In this document: positions 7,996 to 18,243 of the stretch, in pieces | Numbering within the stretch: the stretch's first letter is position 1 | Layout of the letters: the number at the start of each line of letters is the position of its first letter | Source of the DNA: Dyadobacter fermentans | GTDB taxonomy: Bacteria > Bacteroidota > Bacteroidia > Cytophagales > Spirosomataceae | DNA: 64,000 nucleotides | Assembly: GCF_019924045.1 (NCBI RefSeq) | Contig: NZ_JAHXBN010000010.1 | Location: forward strand, 372,001 to 436,000 | Reading direction: 5' to 3' | Notes under the pieces: generated by a model | What the model saw: only the letters and a program-made list of their open reading frames with translations | Databases searched by the model: none | Told to the model about the DNA's origin: nothing | Made by a program: the position numbers and the translations under genes

Positions 7996-8463
7996 ATGAG
8001 AAAGTCGAAACCTAAGAAAAGATATATCCTTCCTGATCCTAAGTTCAGGGACGTGCAGGTTACCAAATTCGTTAACAACCTGATGTACGAAGGAAAGAAG
8101 AGCATCGCGTTCACTATTTTCTACGATGCATTGGAACTGGTTGAGAAAAAAACCAGCGAAAATGGCCTGGAAACATGGAGAAAAGCATTGAACAACGTAA
8201 CTCCGTCCGTAGAGGTAAAGAGCCGTCGTGTAGGTGGTGCTACTTTCCAGGTTCCTACCGAAGTTCGTCCTGAGCGTAAGCAGTCACTGGGCATGAAATG
8301 GTTGATCAACTACTCCCGCAAACGTGGTGAGAAAACAATGGTTGACCGTCTGGCCGGCGAAATTATCGCTGCTGCAAAAGGTGAAGGTGCTGCTGTGAAA
8401 AAGAAAGACGATACGCACCGTATGGCAGATGCCAACAAGGCGTTCTCGCACTTCCGTTTCTAA
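7996..8463 (+). CDS. rpsG: 30S ribosomal protein S7 (uS7)
   Basis: A 155-residue protein that nucleates assembly of the 30S head and contacts E-site tRNA. It begins [17 protein letters not shown], keeps the central [16 protein letters not shown] block and ends with the [16 protein letters not shown] helix. In E. coli S7 is the translational repressor of its operon. Here 120 bases separate it from rpsL with no terminator, so the two are probably co-transcribed. A strong terminator follows. Confidence 0.98.
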   Translation: MRKSKPKKRYILPDPKFRDVQVTKFVNNLMYEGKKSIAFTIFYDALELVEKKTSENGLETWRKALNNVTPSVEVKSRRVGGATFQVPTEVRPERKQSLGMKWLINYSRKRGEKTMVDRLAGEIIAAAKGEGAAVKKKDDTHRMADANKAFSHFRF

Positions 8464-8488
8464 TCAGGAGCGAAGACATAAATTATGG

Positions 8489-8524
8489 TCGGGAGCCCGG
8501 TTTATCCGGGTTCCCGATTTTTAT
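8489..8524 (+). terminator. Terminator after rpsG
   Basis: A 12-bp stem with one G-U pair (TCGGGAGCCCGG/CCGGGTTCCCGA) and a 5-base loop is followed by TTTTTATTTT. It ends the rpsL-rpsG unit before fusA. Confidence 0.9.
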
Positions 8525-8558
8525 TTTAGTGGTTTTGAGAAAAATAACTTTTCCTTAA

Positions 8559-8589
8559 TTGTTTTTATAATCAACAATTTATACTTTTG
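8559..8589 (+). promoter_or_regulatory. fusA promoter, Bacteroidota type
   Basis: TTG at 8559-8561 and TACTTTTG at 8582-8589 are 20 bases apart. The promoter follows the rpsG terminator and leaves a leader of about 95 bases, so fusA is transcribed independently. Confidence 0.8.
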
Positions 8590-8691
8590 CGCTCTGAATT
8601 TTCAAAACCAGCACTTTACGCTAAGAGGAAAGTTCGAACAGCTTCGCATTGAATTGCACTTTGAATATAAAAAAACACATCACCATCTGTC

Positions 8692-10812
8692 ATGGCACGT
8701 GATTTAAGATTAACAAGAAACATAGGTATTGCTGCGCACATCGATGCCGGTAAAACAACGACAACGGAGCGTATCCTTTACTACGCAGGGGTTAGCCACA
8801 AAATCGGAGAGGTGCACGATGGTGCTGCTACGATGGACTGGATGGAGCAGGAGCAGGAGCGTGGTATCACTATTACTTCCGCTGCTACGACTGTTAACTG
8901 GAACTACCGCAACGAAAAATACCACATCAACATCATCGATACTCCGGGTCACGTTGACTTTACCGTAGAGGTAAACCGTTCACTCCGCGTATTGGATGGT
9001 CTTGTGTTCCTTTTCAGTGCAGTAGATGGTGTTGAGCCTCAGTCTGAAACCAACTGGCGCCTTGCTAACAACTATAATGTAGCACGTATCGGTTTCGTGA
9101 ACAAAATGGACCGTTCAGGTGCAGACTTCCTGAAAGTTTGTACGCAGGTGAAAGAAATGCTGGGCAGCTACGCTGTGCCTCTTCAATTGCCGATCGGTGC
9201 AGAAGATACTTTCCGCGGTGTGGTTGACCTCGTTAACTTCCGCGGTATCGAGTGGAACGAAGCTGATAAAGGTATGACTTTCACCGAAGTACCTATTCCT
9301 GACGATATGCTGGAAGAAGCTACCGAATGGAGAGAGAAATTGCTCGAAGCGGTTGCCGAGTTCGACGAGACTTTGATGGAGAAATACTTCGAAGATCCTA
9401 ACTCGATCACAGAAGACGAAATCCTTGCTGCATTGCGCGCTGCGACTATCAGCATGAAGATCGTTCCTATGGTTTGCGGTTCTTCTTTCAAAAACAAAGG
9501 CGTTCAAACCATGCTGGATTACGTGATGGCTATCCTGCCTTCGCCACTTGACCGCGAGAACATCGTAGGTACAGATCCACGCACAGGTGCTGAAATCAGC
9601 CGTAAGCCATCTGAAACAGATCCTTTCTGTGCGCTTGCATTCAAAATTGCAACTGACCCTTACGTAGGTCGCCTTTGCTTCATCCGTTCTTACTCGGGTG
9701 TACTTGAGTCAGGTTCTTATGTATTGAACAACCGTTCAGGTAACAAAGAGCGTATCTCCCGTATTTTCCAAATGCACGCTAACAAGCAAAATCAAATCGA
9801 CAAGCTTGAAGCAGGTGACATTGGTGCGGTAGTAGGTTTCAAAGATATCAAGACAGGAGATACCCTTTCAGAAGAGAAATCACCTATCATCCTCGAATCG
9901 ATGGTGTTCCCAGAACCGGTAATCGGTTATGCGATCGAGCCTAAGAAAGCGGCTGACAGTGATAACTTCTCGAAAGCAATCACCAAACTGATCGAAGAAG
10001 ATCCGACCCTCCAAGTTGAATCAAACGAAGAGACTGGTCAAACGATCATCAAAGGTATGGGTGAACTTCACTTGGAAATCATCATCGACCGTATGCGTCG
10101 TGAGTTCAAAGTGGAAGTAAACCAGGGTGCTCCTCAGGTTGCTTACAAAGAGATCCTTACCAAGAACTTCGAACACCGTGAGGTTTACAAGAAACAAACG
10201 GGTGGTCGTGGTAAATTCGCCGATATCGTATTCGAAATCGGGCCACGTGACGATAACGAAGAAGGCAAAGAGCCGAAACAAGGCTTGCAGTTTGTGAACG
10301 AAGTTGTGGGTGGTGCTATCCCTCGCGAATTCATCGCTCCTGTACAGAAAGGTTTCGAAGCTGCGATGATCAATGGTGCGCTTGCAGGATATCCTTTGGA
10401 TTCAATGAAAGTGCGTTTGTTCCACGGTTCATTCCACGATGTCGATTCAGATTCACTCTCTTTCGAATTGGCTGCCAAGCTAGGTTTCAAAGAAGCTGCG
10501 CGTAACGCCGGATCGAAATTGATGGAGCCTATCATGCACGTGGAAGTTCTGACTCCGGACGAGTACACTGGTCCTATTACAGGTGACCTGAACCGTCGTC
10601 GTGGTATCATGCGCGGTATGGATACCCGTAACGGCGCACAGGTGATCAAGGCTGATGTACCTCTTTCAGAGTTGTTCGGTTATGTAACTGACCTTCGTAC
10701 GATGTCATCAGGACGCGCTACTGCATCCCTGACATTCGCTTACTACGAAATCGTACCGAATAACATCGCTGAGGCGGTTATCGAGAAAGCGAAAGGCCTC
10801 GTTAAAGCTTAA
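8692..10812 (+). CDS. fusA: Elongation factor G
   Basis: A 706-residue translational GTPase that drives tRNA/mRNA translocation and ribosome recycling. GTP-binding motifs are G1 AHIDAGKT (residues 15-22), G2 RGITITSA, G3 DTPGHVDF and G4 NKMD. Domains II-V follow, with the domain IV segment [15 protein letters not shown] and the domain V segment [25 protein letters not shown]. The length is normal for bacterial EF-G. It has its own promoter and terminator; the usual tuf neighbour is absent, as is common in this phylum. Confidence 0.98.
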   Translation: MARDLRLTRNIGIAAHIDAGKTTTTERILYYAGVSHKIGEVHDGAATMDWMEQEQERGITITSAATTVNWNYRNEKYHINIIDTPGHVDFTVEVNRSLRVLDGLVFLFSAVDGVEPQSETNWRLANNYNVARIGFVNKMDRSGADFLKVCTQVKEMLGSYAVPLQLPIGAEDTFRGVVDLVNFRGIEWNEADKGMTFTEVPIPDDMLEEATEWREKLLEAVAEFDETLMEKYFEDPNSITEDEILAALRAATISMKIVPMVCGSSFKNKGVQTMLDYVMAILPSPLDRENIVGTDPRTGAEISRKPSETDPFCALAFKIATDPYVGRLCFIRSYSGVLESGSYVLNNRSGNKERISRIFQMHANKQNQIDKLEAGDIGAVVGFKDIKTGDTLSEEKSPIILESMVFPEPVIGYAIEPKKAADSDNFSKAITKLIEEDPTLQVESNEETGQTIIKGMGELHLEIIIDRMRREFKVEVNQGAPQVAYKEILTKNFEHREVYKKQTGGRGKFADIVFEIGPRDDNEEGKEPKQGLQFVNEVVGGAIPREFIAPVQKGFEAAMINGALAGYPLDSMKVRLFHGSFHDVDSDSLSFELAAKLGFKEAARNAGSKLMEPIMHVEVLTPDEYTGPITGDLNRRRGIMRGMDTRNGAQVIKADVPLSELFGYVTDLRTMSSGRATASLTFAYYEIVPNNIAEAVIEKAKGLVKA

Positions 10813-10819
10813 TAAAACG

Positions 10820-10855
10820 AATGCGTTGCAGGAGCAATTCTGCAACGCATTTTCT
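10820..10855 (+). terminator. Terminator after fusA
   Basis: A perfect 12-bp stem (AATGCGTTGCAG/CTGCAACGCATT) with an 8-base loop and a short TTCT tail lies 7 bases past the fusA stop. The weak U-tract may allow partial read-through into rpsJ. Confidence 0.75.
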
Positions 10856-10946
10856 ATGATATAGCCTGTGAAGTAAATGGTTCTTTCGCAGGTGTAATTG
10901 TCAGACAACCTGATGAGATTTTCTGAACCGGAAACAAACCAATACA

Positions 10947-11252
10947 ATGAATCAAAAGATCCGTATCAAACTTCGGTCATTCGACCACAACTTGGTTGAC
11001 AAGTCAGCTGAGAAAATCGTTAAGGCAGTAAAGGCAACAGGCGCGGTAGTAAGCGGTCCTATTCCTTTGCCTACAAAGACAGAGAAATTCACTGTTCTTC
11101 GTTCGCCGCACGTTAACAAGAAATCAAGAGAGCAATTCCAACTTTGTACTTACAAGCGTTTGGTGGACATCTTCTCTACAAGTGCAAAAACGGTAGACGC
11201 CCTGATGAAGCTCGAATTGCCAAGTGGCGTTGACGTAGAGATCAAAGTTTAG
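10947..11252 (+). CDS. rpsJ: 30S ribosomal protein S10 (uS10)
   Basis: A 101-residue protein of the 30S head, also the NusG partner in antitermination. It begins [15 protein letters not shown] and keeps the flexible-loop region [24 protein letters not shown] in family order. In most bacteria it opens the S10 operon. Here a terminator lies between it and rplC, so it appears to be transcribed apart from the rest of the cluster. Confidence 0.98.
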   Translation: MNQKIRIKLRSFDHNLVDKSAEKIVKAVKATGAVVSGPIPLPTKTEKFTVLRSPHVNKKSREQFQLCTYKRLVDIFSTSAKTVDALMKLELPSGVDVEIKV

Positions 11253-11386
11253 TAATACCGGCTTATTCATTAAGTCATCACATAAATTGGATGAAGGTCC
11301 GGGTTCCTCTGGAAACCACATCTGAGCTCAGAAAAGCCTGACAGGCACAGGGTTATGCCACGGATCAGTCAGCTCTTCGAAAAATG

Positions 11387-11418
11387 AGGTCAGATGTTCG
11401 TTCATCTGACCTTTTTTG
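11387..11418 (+). terminator. Terminator between rpsJ and rplC
   Basis: A perfect 10-bp stem (AGGTCAGATG/CATCTGACCT) with a 6-base loop is followed by six T. It separates rpsJ from the remainder of the ribosomal cluster. Confidence 0.9.
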
Positions 11419-11473
11419 CTGATTATCAGCGAGAAATATTTTTAGGCTGTTAGGATATGAAAATCGTTTTTTC

Positions 11474-11481
11474 TACCTTTG
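11474..11481 (+). promoter_or_regulatory. Candidate -7 box of the rplC promoter
   Basis: TACCTTTG matches TAnnTTTG and is followed by GCAGTCCG, the same context seen after the rpsL -7 box. The -33 region is poor (GTTA instead of TTG). It lies 52 bases before rplC, just after the rpsJ terminator, as expected for the start of the long ribosomal operon. Confidence 0.65.
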
Positions 11482-11533
11482 CAGTCCGTTTTAAAGATTA
11501 AGGGGTTTTACCTGCTAAATTTAAATTTCAAAC

Positions 11534-12154
11534 ATGTCTGGTTTAATTGGTAAAAAAATCGGAATGACTAGTTTGTACAATGCTGACGGGCAGGCTCTGG
11601 CATGTACTGTGATCCAAGCTGGTCCTTGTGTTGTAACACAAGTTAGGTCCGAAGAAAAGGATGGCTATAAGGCTATCCAGTTAGGTTTTGGTGAGAAGAA
11701 AGAAAAGAACACCTCCCAGCCTCTGATTGGCCACTTCAAGAAAGCCAACACGACTCCCAAGCAAAAATTGGTTGAGTTCAAGGAATTCGAAGTGGAACAT
11801 GAACTTGGAACTTCATTGTCCGTACAGGACATCTTTGAAGAAGGCGAGTTTGTTGACGTTGTAGGATCTGCCAAAGGTCGTGGTTTCCAAGGTGTTGTAA
11901 AACGTCACGGATTCGGCGGGGTAGGCGGTCAGACACACGGTCAGCACAACAGGGCCCGTCACCCAGGTTCGATTGGTGCTTGTTCATTCCCATCACGCGT
12001 ATTCAAAGGTATCCGTATGGGTGGACGCATGGGTAACAATCGTGTAAAGATTCAGAATTTGCGTATTCTGAAAGTGATACCTGAGCAGAACATTCTTGTT
12101 GTGAGTGGCTCAGTACCGGGTTCAAAGAATTCATTTCTAATCATTGAGAAGTAG
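11534..12154 (+). CDS. rplC: 50S ribosomal protein L3 (uL3)
   Basis: A 206-residue protein that reaches toward the peptidyl transferase centre. It begins [15 protein letters not shown] and keeps the loop [18 protein letters not shown], where a conserved Gln is methylated in many bacteria. It is the first gene of the long operon and lies 5 bases before rplD. Confidence 0.98.
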   Translation: MSGLIGKKIGMTSLYNADGQALACTVIQAGPCVVTQVRSEEKDGYKAIQLGFGEKKEKNTSQPLIGHFKKANTTPKQKLVEFKEFEVEHELGTSLSVQDIFEEGEFVDVVGSAKGRGFQGVVKRHGFGGVGGQTHGQHNRARHPGSIGACSFPSRVFKGIRMGGRMGNNRVKIQNLRILKVIPEQNILVVSGSVPGSKNSFLIIEK

Positions 12155-12159
12155 TACCG

Positions 12160-12789
12160 ATGGAACTGTCCGTATTAAATATAAAAGGAGAAGATACCGG
12201 CAAGAAGGTAACTGTGTCAGAAGAAGTATTCGGCATTGAACCTAGCACGCACGCGATCTATCTCGATGTGAAGCTTTACCTGGCTAACCAGCGTCAGGGA
12301 ACGCACAAATCAAAAGAACGTGCAGAGATTAACCAATCTACACGTAAAATCAAACGCCAAAAAGGAACCGGCGGAGCTCGTGCAGGTAGCATTAAATCTC
12401 CTGTGTTCGTAGGTGGTGGTCGTATTTTCGGTCCACGTCCCCGCACATACGGTTTCAAACTGAACAAGAAAGTAAAAGCACTGGCTCGCCGTTCTGCACT
12501 TTCTGTTAAGGCACAAGCTAGCGCCATTTCAGTTTTGGAAGCATTCACTTTCGATGCGCCAAAAACGAAGTCTTACTTGAATGTTTTGAATTCCCTTTCA
12601 CTGGCGAACACCAAAACATTATTGATCCTTCCAGAGATCGACAACAATGTATATCTGTCGAGCCGTAACATTCCGAAAGCGAAAGTTACAACTGTGGATT
12701 CGGTCAATACATATGACCTGATGAATGCAGACCGTCTTCTGATAAGTGAATCTGCGATTTCTATTTTGGAAACCCAATTGAACAAATAA
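12160..12789 (+). CDS. rplD: 50S ribosomal protein L4 (uL4)
   Basis: A 209-residue protein with the exit-tunnel extended loop visible as [18 protein letters not shown] plus [11 protein letters not shown]. In gamma-proteobacteria L4 represses its own operon; nothing here shows whether that applies. The start is ATG and the gene ends 2 bases before rplW. Confidence 0.98.
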   Translation: MELSVLNIKGEDTGKKVTVSEEVFGIEPSTHAIYLDVKLYLANQRQGTHKSKERAEINQSTRKIKRQKGTGGARAGSIKSPVFVGGGRIFGPRPRTYGFKLNKKVKALARRSALSVKAQASAISVLEAFTFDAPKTKSYLNVLNSLSLANTKTLLILPEIDNNVYLSSRNIPKAKVTTVDSVNTYDLMNADRLLISESAISILETQLNK

Positions 12790-12791
12790 CA

Positions 12792-13079
12792 ATGAGTGTA
12801 CTGAAACGTCCGATTATTACTGAAAAGGTAACGGCTCAGGGTGGTCAAGGTAAATACGCTTTCGAAGTCTCCCTTACTGCAAACAAGGTAGAGATCAAGA
12901 AAGCTGTTGAGAAACTGTTCGGGGTTACCGTAGAAAGCGTTCACACCATGCGTAGCATTGGTAAAAGCAAATCCCGCACATCGGGAGGTAAGTTTGTCAC
13001 TGGAAAAACGTCAACGATCAAAAAGGCGATCATCACAGTAGCCGAAGGCGAAGCGATCGATATCTACGGAGAAGCCTAG
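12792..13079 (+). CDS. rplW: 50S ribosomal protein L23 (uL23)
   Basis: A 95-residue protein at the tunnel exit, where trigger factor and SRP dock. It begins LKRPIITEKVTAQ and has the NKVEIKKAVEKLFGVTVESV helix-strand core. Tight linkage to rplD and rplB is standard. Confidence 0.98.
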   Translation: MSVLKRPIITEKVTAQGGQGKYAFEVSLTANKVEIKKAVEKLFGVTVESVHTMRSIGKSKSRTSGGKFVTGKTSTIKKAIITVAEGEAIDIYGEA

Positions 13080-13116
13080 TTGAACGATTTCAAATCATTA
13101 GACGAGTTAATAGCAA

Positions 13117-13944
13117 ATGGCAGTTAAAAAATTAAAACCTACAAGTGCTGGTCAGCGTTTCCGCTCGGCTCCTACATTCGAGGAGATCACCGCGTCGAAA
13201 CCTGAGAAGAGTCTTCTGGAACCCATCAAAAGAACAGGTGGTCGTAACAGCCAGGGACATCGTACCATGCGATATATTGGTGGCGGTCACAAGAAAAAAT
13301 ACCGCGTTATCGACTTCAAAAGAAATCGTTTCGACGCTCCCGCTACTGTCCTTACGATCGAATACGATCCAAACCGTTCAGCGCGTATCGCCCTGATCCA
13401 GTTTGAGGACCAAGAGAAACGTTACATCATCGCACCAAACGGCCTGAAAGTTGGACAAGTAATCGTGTCTGGCAATTCAGTTGCTCCTGAGGTTGGAAAT
13501 GCCCTTCCATTGGGATCTATGCCTGTCGGTACGATTGTACACAATATCGAATTGACTCCTGGTAAAGGTGGTCAGTTTGCAAGAAGCGCCGGTGCTTACG
13601 CGCAGCTGGTAGCGAGAGAAGGTGGTAAATATGCCGTATTGAAAATGCCATCAGGCGAAATGCGTATGGTATTGGCTACTTGTATCGCAACAGTTGGTGT
13701 TGTTTCGAATGCCAGCCACATGAACGTTTCGCTTGGAAAAGCAGGACGCAGAAGATGGTTGGGACGTCGTCCACGCGTACGTGGTGTTGCTATGAACCCT
13801 GTTGATCACCCGATGGGTGGTGGTGAAGGCCGTTCGTCAGGAGGTCAGCCTCGTTCTAGAAATGGTCAGTTCGCGAAAGGTCTTAAGACACGTAACCGCA
13901 ACAAGCATTCTGAGAAATTGATTATCAGCCGTCGTAAAAAATAA
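13117..13944 (+). CDS. rplB: 50S ribosomal protein L2 (uL2)
   Basis: A 275-residue protein bound next to the peptidyl transferase centre. The universally conserved C-terminal loop [16 protein letters not shown], with its histidine, is intact, and the SH3-like and OB-like halves are of normal size. The sequence ends with the usual basic tail [11 protein letters not shown]. Confidence 0.98.
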   Translation: MAVKKLKPTSAGQRFRSAPTFEEITASKPEKSLLEPIKRTGGRNSQGHRTMRYIGGGHKKKYRVIDFKRNRFDAPATVLTIEYDPNRSARIALIQFEDQEKRYIIAPNGLKVGQVIVSGNSVAPEVGNALPLGSMPVGTIVHNIELTPGKGGQFARSAGAYAQLVAREGGKYAVLKMPSGEMRMVLATCIATVGVVSNASHMNVSLGKAGRRRWLGRRPRVRGVAMNPVDHPMGGGEGRSSGGQPRSRNGQFAKGLKTRNRNKHSEKLIISRRKK

Positions 13945-13951
13945 GTAGAAC

Positions 13952-14230
13952 ATGGCACGCTCATTAAAAAAAGGACCATATATCGACTTTCGTCTCGAAG
14001 CCAAAGTTGAAACGATGAACAACTCGTCGCGTAAATCTGTCATCAAGACCTGGTCGCGGCGCTCAATGATTTCGCCTGATTTTATCGGGCATACATTTGC
14101 AGTTCACAACGGAAACAAATTCATTCCGGTTTACGTGACTGAGAACATGGTAGGACACAAACTGGGTGAGTTCTCTCCAACCCGTAACTTCCGTGGCCAC
14201 ACCGCTAAAAAAGATAAAGGAAGAAAATAA
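13952..14230 (+). CDS. rpsS: 30S ribosomal protein S19 (uS19)
   Basis: A 92-residue protein of the 30S head that pairs with S13 near the A site. The blocks [31 protein letters not shown] and [10 protein letters not shown] are conserved. Confidence 0.98.
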   Translation: MARSLKKGPYIDFRLEAKVETMNNSSRKSVIKTWSRRSMISPDFIGHTFAVHNGNKFIPVYVTENMVGHKLGEFSPTRNFRGHTAKKDKGRK

Positions 14231-14280
14231 TTTGTCGACGTAGCTGGTCCTAACGGACGAGCCGATATCTGAAAAGAAAC

Positions 14281-14655
14281 ATGGAAGCAAGAGCTATATT
14301 AAAGGATGTGCCTACTTCTCCTCGTAAGATGAGATTGGTGGCCGACATGATTCGCGGACAGAAGGTCAGCAAAGCGTTGGCACTTTTGAAATTCCAACCG
14401 AGAGCTTCATCGCCGGTTTTGCACAAAGTTCTTCTTTCAGCAGTTGCCAACTGGCAGCAACTGAACGAAGGATCAAAACTGGAAGACGCTGACCTGATCG
14501 TTAAAACCGTTTTCATCGACGGTGGACGTATGTTGAAGCGTTTGCGCCCTGCACCTCAGGGAAGAGCACACAGAATCCGTAAGCGTTCCAACCACATTAC
14601 TATCGTGGTAGACGACGCGTCGGTGTCAGTAAATGAAGCAGTAATCGAATCATAA
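14281..14655 (+). CDS. rplV: 50S ribosomal protein L22 (uL22)
   Basis: A 124-residue protein whose beta hairpin lines the exit tunnel. The block SPRKMRLVADMIRGQKVSKAL opens it (family helix 1), and GGRMLKRLRPAPQGRAHRI marks the tunnel hairpin where macrolide-resistance changes map in other bacteria. Its size is ordinary. Confidence 0.97.
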   Translation: MEARAILKDVPTSPRKMRLVADMIRGQKVSKALALLKFQPRASSPVLHKVLLSAVANWQQLNEGSKLEDADLIVKTVFIDGGRMLKRLRPAPQGRAHRIRKRSNHITIVVDDASVSVNEAVIES

Positions 14656-14674
14656 GTAAAACGATCTATTTCGA

Positions 14675-15499
14675 ATGGGACAAAAGGTTAATCCGATAGG
14701 TCTGAGACTAGGAATTGTTAGAGGATGGGAATCTAGCTGGTACGGAGGAAAAGACTTCTCTGACAAACTGGTTGAAGACGAGAAAATCCGTAACTACATC
14801 AAAGCACGTATCCCGAAAGGATCGATTTCAAAAGTAGTTATTGAACGTACATTGAAGCGCATCACATTGACGATCCACACTGCCCGCCCGGGTATCGTGA
14901 TCGGAAAAGGTGGTAGCGAAGTTGATAAAATCAAAGAAGAGCTTAAAAAGATTACAGGCAAAGATGTTCAGATCAACATCTACGAAATCAAACGTCCTGA
15001 AATCGATGCGAAACTGGTAGGCGAGGCTATCGCTCAGCAATTGCAGGCTCGTATCTCTTACCGTCGTGCGATGAAGCAATCGATCGCTTCTGCTATGCGT
15101 GTAGGAACACAAGGAATCAAAATTCGTTTGGCAGGTCGTCTGGGTGGTGCTGAAATGGCCCGTACAGAAGAATACAAAGAAGGACGTATTCCTTTGCATA
15201 CATTGAGAGCGGACATCGATTACGCTATCTCCGAAGCACAAACTATCTACGGTAAGATCGGTATTAAAGTATGGATCTTCAAAGGTGAATTGTACGGAAA
15301 GCGTGACCTGACTCCAAGCGCAGCTACTGCGGCATCCGACAGAGCTGAAAGAAGCGCACAAGGCGGCGAGCGTGGTAACGATCGCGGCGGACGTGGCGAC
15401 AGAAGAGGCGGTCGTGACAGAAACGACGGCGCTCCACGTGGCGAAGGAGGAGGCGGTGATGCAGATCGTCGCAAACGCAACAAGAACAAGAAGAAGTAA
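14675..15499 (+). CDS. rpsC: 30S ribosomal protein S3 (uS3) with Arg/Gly-rich tail
   Basis: A 274-residue protein of the mRNA entry channel with helicase function. It has the N-terminal domain, a KH domain with [18 protein letters not shown], and the C-terminal domain [17 protein letters not shown]. The core ends near residue 220; a tail of about 50 residues follows, rich in Arg, Gly and Asp (runs such as [15 protein letters not shown]) and ending in lysines. The tail resembles eukaryotic RGG RNA-binding segments and is longer than in E. coli S3 (about 233 residues). Extended S3 tails occur in other Bacteroidota. Confidence 0.97.
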   Translation: MGQKVNPIGLRLGIVRGWESSWYGGKDFSDKLVEDEKIRNYIKARIPKGSISKVVIERTLKRITLTIHTARPGIVIGKGGSEVDKIKEELKKITGKDVQINIYEIKRPEIDAKLVGEAIAQQLQARISYRRAMKQSIASAMRVGTQGIKIRLAGRLGGAEMARTEEYKEGRIPLHTLRADIDYAISEAQTIYGKIGIKVWIFKGELYGKRDLTPSAATAASDRAERSAQGGERGNDRGGRGDRRGGRDRNDGAPRGEGGGGDADRRKRNKNKKK

Positions 15500-15543
15500 T
15501 CAGATACTTTCCGGTATCAAACCGGTTCAAATAGATTAGAATC

Positions 15544-15972
15544 ATGTTACAGCCGAAAAGGACAAAATTTCGCAAACAACAAAAGAACAAAGGTTCGCAC
15601 AACGGTCTCGCGACCCGCGGACATGAGATCGCTTTTGGATCGTTTGCAATAAAGGCACTGGAACCAGGTTGGTTGACTGCTCGTCAGATCGAAGCAGCTC
15701 GTATCTCGGTAACACGTGCGATGAAACGCGAAGGTCAGGTTTGGATCCGTGTATTCCCTGACAAACCGATTACCAAGAAACCTGCTGAGGTTCGTATGGG
15801 TAAAGGTAAAGGTGCTCCTGAGTATTGGGTAGCTCCTGTTAAGCCTGGAACTATCATTTTCGAAGCGACTGGTGTAGCGCTGGATACTGCAAACGAAGCA
15901 TTGCGTTTGGCTGCACAAAAGTTGCCAATTAAGACAAGGTTCGTCGTACGCCGGGATTATCAGGAATCATAG
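15544..15972 (+). CDS. rplP: 50S ribosomal protein L16 (uL16)
   Basis: A 142-residue protein at the A-site finger, needed for late 50S assembly. It begins [16 protein letters not shown] and keeps the conserved blocks [15 protein letters not shown] and [20 protein letters not shown]. Confidence 0.98.
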   Translation: MLQPKRTKFRKQQKNKGSHNGLATRGHEIAFGSFAIKALEPGWLTARQIEAARISVTRAMKREGQVWIRVFPDKPITKKPAEVRMGKGKGAPEYWVAPVKPGTIIFEATGVALDTANEALRLAAQKLPIKTRFVVRRDYQES

Positions 15973-16011
15973 TAGTCCGAACGTATTAAGAACCGCTAAT
16001 TATCAAAAGCA

Positions 16012-16206
16012 ATGACTAGTAAAGAAATAAAGAATCTGTCGCAGGATCAGCTTAAAGAGCAGATCGCCCAAGAGAGAGAGCGCTTACTCCGGTTGAAATT
16101 TGCGCATGCTATTTCTCCAATTGAGAACCCTTTGCGTATTCGCGCCTCACGTAAGGAAATTGCAAGACTCTTAACCGAGCTGTCGGCTAAATCTAACCAA
16201 CAGTAA
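16012..16206 (+). CDS. rpmC: 50S ribosomal protein L29 (uL29)
   Basis: A 64-residue two-helix protein near the tunnel exit: [15 protein letters not shown], then [11 protein letters not shown] and a C-terminal helix [10 protein letters not shown]. It has the standard position between rplP and rpsQ. Confidence 0.97.
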   Translation: MTSKEIKNLSQDQLKEQIAQERERLLRLKFAHAISPIENPLRIRASRKEIARLLTELSAKSNQQ

Positions 16207-16220
16207 ACAGTTTAGAAATT

Positions 16221-16484
16221 ATGGAGGCAACAGTAAGAAATTTACGTAAAGAGAGAATTGGCAAAGTGGTGAGCAACAAAATGGACAAGTCCTGTGTGAT
16301 CACCGTAGTGCGTAAAGTGAAGCACGCCAAATATGGTAAGTTTATGACTAAAACTACCAAATTGATGGTTCACGACGAAACAAACGATGTGGGTATTGGC
16401 GACACTATCCGTGTAATGGAAACTCGTCCGCTTAGCAAAAACAAGCGTTGGAGAGTAGTAGAAATCCTTGAAAGAGCGAAGTAA
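16221..16484 (+). CDS. rpsQ: 30S ribosomal protein S17 (uS17)
   Basis: An 87-residue OB-fold primary 16S rRNA binder. It shows [18 protein letters not shown] near the start, the [10 protein letters not shown] strand and a [15 protein letters not shown] end. Confidence 0.97.
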   Translation: MEATVRNLRKERIGKVVSNKMDKSCVITVVRKVKHAKYGKFMTKTTKLMVHDETNDVGIGDTIRVMETRPLSKNKRWRVVEILERAK

Positions 16485-16486
16485 TC

Positions 16487-16855
16487 ATGGTACAACAAGA
16501 ATCAAGACTGTCAGTAGCCGATAACAGTGGCGCAAAGGAAGTACTCGTAATCCGGGTATTGGGCGGAACTGGAAAGCGTTATGCTTCGGTGGGCGATAAG
16601 ATCGTCGTGACGGTGAAATCCGCTCTGTCTTCGAGCAACATGAAAAAAGGAACGGTTTCCAAAGCCGTGGTTGTACGTACTAAAAAAGAGGTACGTCGCA
16701 AAGATGGAACTTACATCCGGTTTGAAGATAATGCGGCAGTTTTATTGAACAACAACGACGAACCACGTGGTTCACGTATTTTCGGACCAGTTGCCCGCGA
16801 GTTGCGCGAGAAGCAGTTCATGAAAATCGTATCACTGGCACCAGAAGTGTTGTAA
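16487..16855 (+). CDS. rplN: 50S ribosomal protein L14 (uL14)
   Basis: A 122-residue subunit-interface protein that contacts 16S helix 14. It begins [18 protein letters not shown] and has the conserved [18 protein letters not shown] segment near its end. The start lies 2 bases after the rpsQ stop. Confidence 0.98.
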   Translation: MVQQESRLSVADNSGAKEVLVIRVLGGTGKRYASVGDKIVVTVKSALSSSNMKKGTVSKAVVVRTKKEVRRKDGTYIRFEDNAAVLLNNNDEPRGSRIFGPVARELREKQFMKIVSLAPEVL

Positions 16856-16897
16856 GAAACATCAGTATTTCTTTAAACTGTTAAGAAGAATACCTCA

Positions 16898-17239
16898 ATG
16901 GAAAGTACAAATAAAAAAGCACCGGCAAAATTGCACGTTCGCAAAGGTGATACCGTGAAAGTGATTTCAGGTAACGCAAAAGGCGAAACCGGCGTAATCA
17001 CCAAGGTGCTTGTAGAAAAACAGAGAGCTACTGTGGAAGGTGTGAACATGATCACCAAGCACGTTAAGCCAAACGCGCAAAACCCACAAGGAAGCATCGA
17101 AAAACGCGAAGGCGCTATTCACATCAGCAACCTGATGGTAGTGGATCCTAAAACAGGAGAAGCTTCAAGAACCGGCCGTAAAGCGAACGACAAAGGAAAA
17201 CTCCAACGCTATTCGAAAAAATCCGGAAACTTATTGTAA
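16898..17239 (+). CDS. rplX: 50S ribosomal protein L24 (uL24)
   Basis: A 113-residue assembly initiator of the large subunit. The KOW motif is visible as [19 protein letters not shown], followed by [11 protein letters not shown]. The N-terminal dozen residues ([11 protein letters not shown]) are an extra charged extension. Confidence 0.97.
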   Translation: MESTNKKAPAKLHVRKGDTVKVISGNAKGETGVITKVLVEKQRATVEGVNMITKHVKPNAQNPQGSIEKREGAIHISNLMVVDPKTGEASRTGRKANDKGKLQRYSKKSGNLL

Positions 17240-17312
17240 TCCGGATTTGCCGAAAGCAGTCGAATTTTATAAAAAGCGCGTGGGTCGGCAATCCACATAA
17301 TCACTTTCAAAC

Positions 17313-17867
17313 ATGGCAACGCCTAGATTAAAAGAGAAATACGTTAGCGAAATCGTTTCGCAATTGAAGGGGAAATTCCAGTATAAATCAAGCATGCAGG
17401 TTCCCCGCTTGACAAAGATTGTTATCAATAAGGGTATCGGAGCTGCTGTGGCAGACAAGAAACTTGTTGACACCGGTGTGGAAGAGTTGAGCCTGATCAC
17501 AGGACAGAAAGCTATCGCTACTGTTTCTAAGAAGGCGGTTTCTAACTTTAAGTTGCGTGAGAACATGCCTATCGGAGCGAAAGTAACGCTTCGTGGTGAC
17601 AAGATGTACGAATTTCTCGATCGCCTTACTACCATTGCAATGCCACGTGTACGTGACTTCAAAGGTATCAGCGACAAAGGATTCGATGGACGTGGAAATT
17701 ATACGTTCGGTGTGAAAGAGCAGATCATTTTCCCTGAAATCAGCATCGAAAAAGTGGCGAAAATCACTGGTATGGATATCACTTTCGTGACTTCTACCAA
17801 CTCTGACGAAGAGAGCTACGAACTGCTGAAAGCATTGGGAATGCCTTTCACCAACGCGAACAAATAA
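17313..17867 (+). CDS. rplE: 50S ribosomal protein L5 (uL5)
   Basis: A 184-residue 5S rRNA binder and bridge to the small-subunit head. It contains [16 protein letters not shown], the [21 protein letters not shown] block and the loop [20 protein letters not shown], listed as separate segments. Confidence 0.98.
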   Translation: MATPRLKEKYVSEIVSQLKGKFQYKSSMQVPRLTKIVINKGIGAAVADKKLVDTGVEELSLITGQKAIATVSKKAVSNFKLRENMPIGAKVTLRGDKMYEFLDRLTTIAMPRVRDFKGISDKGFDGRGNYTFGVKEQIIFPEISIEKVAKITGMDITFVTSTNSDEESYELLKALGMPFTNANK

Positions 17868-17896
17868 GATAAAATTACAAAGATTATTTACCGACA

Positions 17897-18166
17897 ATGG
17901 CAAAAGAATCAGTAAAAGCACGGGAGAGAAAAAGACAAGCGCTAGTAGAGCGCTACGCTGAAAAACGTAGCAAGTTGAAAGCTGCCGGTGACTGGGTTGG
18001 TCTTGACAAGTTACCACGTAACTCTTCTCCTGTACGCCTGCACAACCGGTGCAAAATCACCGGAAGACCTCGCGGTTATATGCGTAAATTCGGAATTTCC
18101 CGGGTACTCTTCCGCGATATGGCGTCAGATGGAAAAATTCCAGGAGTTACAAAATCAAGTTGGTAA
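17897..18166 (+). CDS. rpsN: 30S ribosomal protein S14 (uS14), zinc-free form
   Basis: An 89-residue protein of the long form. Only one cysteine ([13 protein letters not shown]) remains where the short zinc form has four, so no zinc ribbon can form. It ends GVTKSSW as usual. A candidate promoter follows in the gap before rpsH. Confidence 0.97.
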   Translation: MAKESVKARERKRQALVERYAEKRSKLKAAGDWVGLDKLPRNSSPVRLHNRCKITGRPRGYMRKFGISRVLFRDMASDGKIPGVTKSSW

Positions 18167-18195
18167 GAATACTTTCAATTCTGATTTCAATTACT

Positions 18196-18203
18196 TAACT
18201 TTG
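18196..18203 (+). promoter_or_regulatory. Candidate internal promoter (-7 box) before rpsH
   Basis: TAACTTTG matches TAnnTTTG and is followed by GCACTCCCG, like other -7 contexts in this window. The -33 region (TTTC) is weak. It sits in the 77-base rpsN-rpsH gap, larger than most gaps of the operon, and could give the distal genes extra transcription. Confidence 0.5.
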
Positions 18204-18243
18204 CACTCCCGTTCAAAAGGGGGTGTTTAAACTTGGCATAAAC

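Noticed and set aside
11253-11380. tRNA or other structured RNA between rpsJ and rplC
   Set aside because: Only short hairpins are seen; no cloverleaf, T-arm consensus or CCA end could be built.
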